Assembly (NCBI GenBank): GCA_958408685.1
Contig: CATYLC010000024.1
Coordinates: 1-29,509, forward strand
Origin: an uncultured Collinsella sp.
GTDB taxonomy: Bacteria > Actinomycetota > Coriobacteriia > Coriobacteriales > Coriobacteriaceae
Direction of reading: 5' to 3'
DNA length: 29,509 bases
Shown: positions 29,360-29,509 of the stretch, one piece after another
Position numbering within the stretch: position 1 is the stretch's first letter
How the letters are laid out: every line of letters begins with the position of its first letter
Program-made: the position numbers and the translations under genes
The notes under the pieces: model-generated
What the model saw: only the letters and a program-made list of their open reading frames with translations
Told to the model about the DNA's origin: nothing
The model's database searches: none

Positions 29360-29509
29360 CTACAACTCAAGTTGTCTAAACAAATAATAGCCGATTAGCG
29401 AGCTTCCGCGCCAGACAACGCAGCCAGACTGCACCGCCCAGTCGAGGATAAGCCCGGGTTGATTTTCAATCTCAACGCAACAGCCTGAACGGACCCCGCG
29501 TTTCCGCAG
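29360..29509 (-). CDS. Possible C-terminal end of the gene preceding the sortase
   Basis: One minus-strand frame is open from the window edge for 49 codons to TAG at 29360-29362, ending GYYLFRQLEL. That stop lies directly at the AGGAG of the sortase, as expected for an operon. The sequence (for instance WAVQSGCVVWRG) is not recognised, and codon third positions are only weakly GC-biased; a second frame is open for 37 codons. A 14-base dyad ACAACT-CA-AGTTGT (29362-29375) overlaps this end, so the stretch may instead be a promoter region. Confidence 0.35.
   Translation of the reverse strand: MRKRGVRSGCCVEIENQPGLILDWAVQSGCVVWRGSSLIGYYLFRQLEL

Overview
The window is a GC-rich stretch of bacterial chromosome that most likely comes from a gut Coriobacteriia, probably Collinsella. 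The basis is gene content: a type III glutamine synthetase, a short MetH with a separate reactivation-domain protein, a MalT-like ATPase fused to a SARP/BTAD output domain, gatCAB, a class C-type sortase, and intergenic regions full of palindromes. This assignment is an inference from gene families and style; no 16S rRNA is present.

Layout, left to right. (1) 1-650: tRNA-Glu(TTC) with its terminator, then a tRNA T-arm-like palindrome and a MITE-like element with near-identical ~35 bp inverted ends. (2) 653-2740 (-): type III glutamine synthetase. (3) 3167-8868 (+): a one-carbon block of metF, a MetH activation-domain protein and a short metH, with stops and starts touching, followed by a PFL-like (UPF0210) protein. 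(4) 8869-10530 (+): a very large perfect palindrome, a class I methyltransferase whose ribosome binding site sits just behind a terminator-like hairpin, and the ribosome-assembly protein YhbY. (5) 10600-18991 (-): a 999-aa signal-transduction ATPase/SARP regulator, nagB, a stand-alone PTS EIIA(Glc)-type protein, glmM, rplM-rpsI with a good promoter and structured leader, and a patatin-like lipase. (6) 18992-19973: an intergenic region with 62-bp tandem repeats, a string of short hairpins and a 47-bp direct repeat containing a tmRNA T-arm sequence, followed by the tmRNA gene ssrA (-). (7) 20210-24047: a 144-aa protein of unknown function (+), a RelB/DinJ-like plus PIN toxin-antitoxin operon with a clear promoter and operator (-), and a small membrane protein plus P1B-type metal ATPase operon (-) behind a strong promoter with an overlapping dyad. 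(8) 24230-28088: two tandem structured modules after gatB, then gatCAB (-). (9) 28089-29509: repeats, a sortase (-), and possibly the C-terminal end of the gene before it.

Functional links. metF supplies methyl-THF to MetH, and the activation-domain protein supplies the reductive-reactivation module that this MetH lacks. nagB and glmM act on the two sides of the amino-sugar phosphate pool, with a PTS phosphocarrier between them. tmRNA, gatCAB, tRNA-Glu, rplM/rpsI and yhbY serve translation. tRNA-Glu is plausibly a direct partner of GatCAB, which amidates mischarged Glu-tRNA(Gln) and Asp-tRNA(Asn).

The most unusual signal is a family of long palindromic elements. They have a conserved core (ACAGTCCTG ... 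CAC-ATTAA-GTG ... GGAACTC) but arms that differ between copies with compensatory changes. Both full copies lie immediately downstream of a stop codon and in the same orientation as the preceding gene (8886-9019 after the PFL-like gene; 24442-24582 after gatB). The gatB copy is followed by a second conserved module that ends in covarying terminator hairpins. Together these look like an uncharacterised structured 3'-UTR RNA or a mobile-palindrome family.
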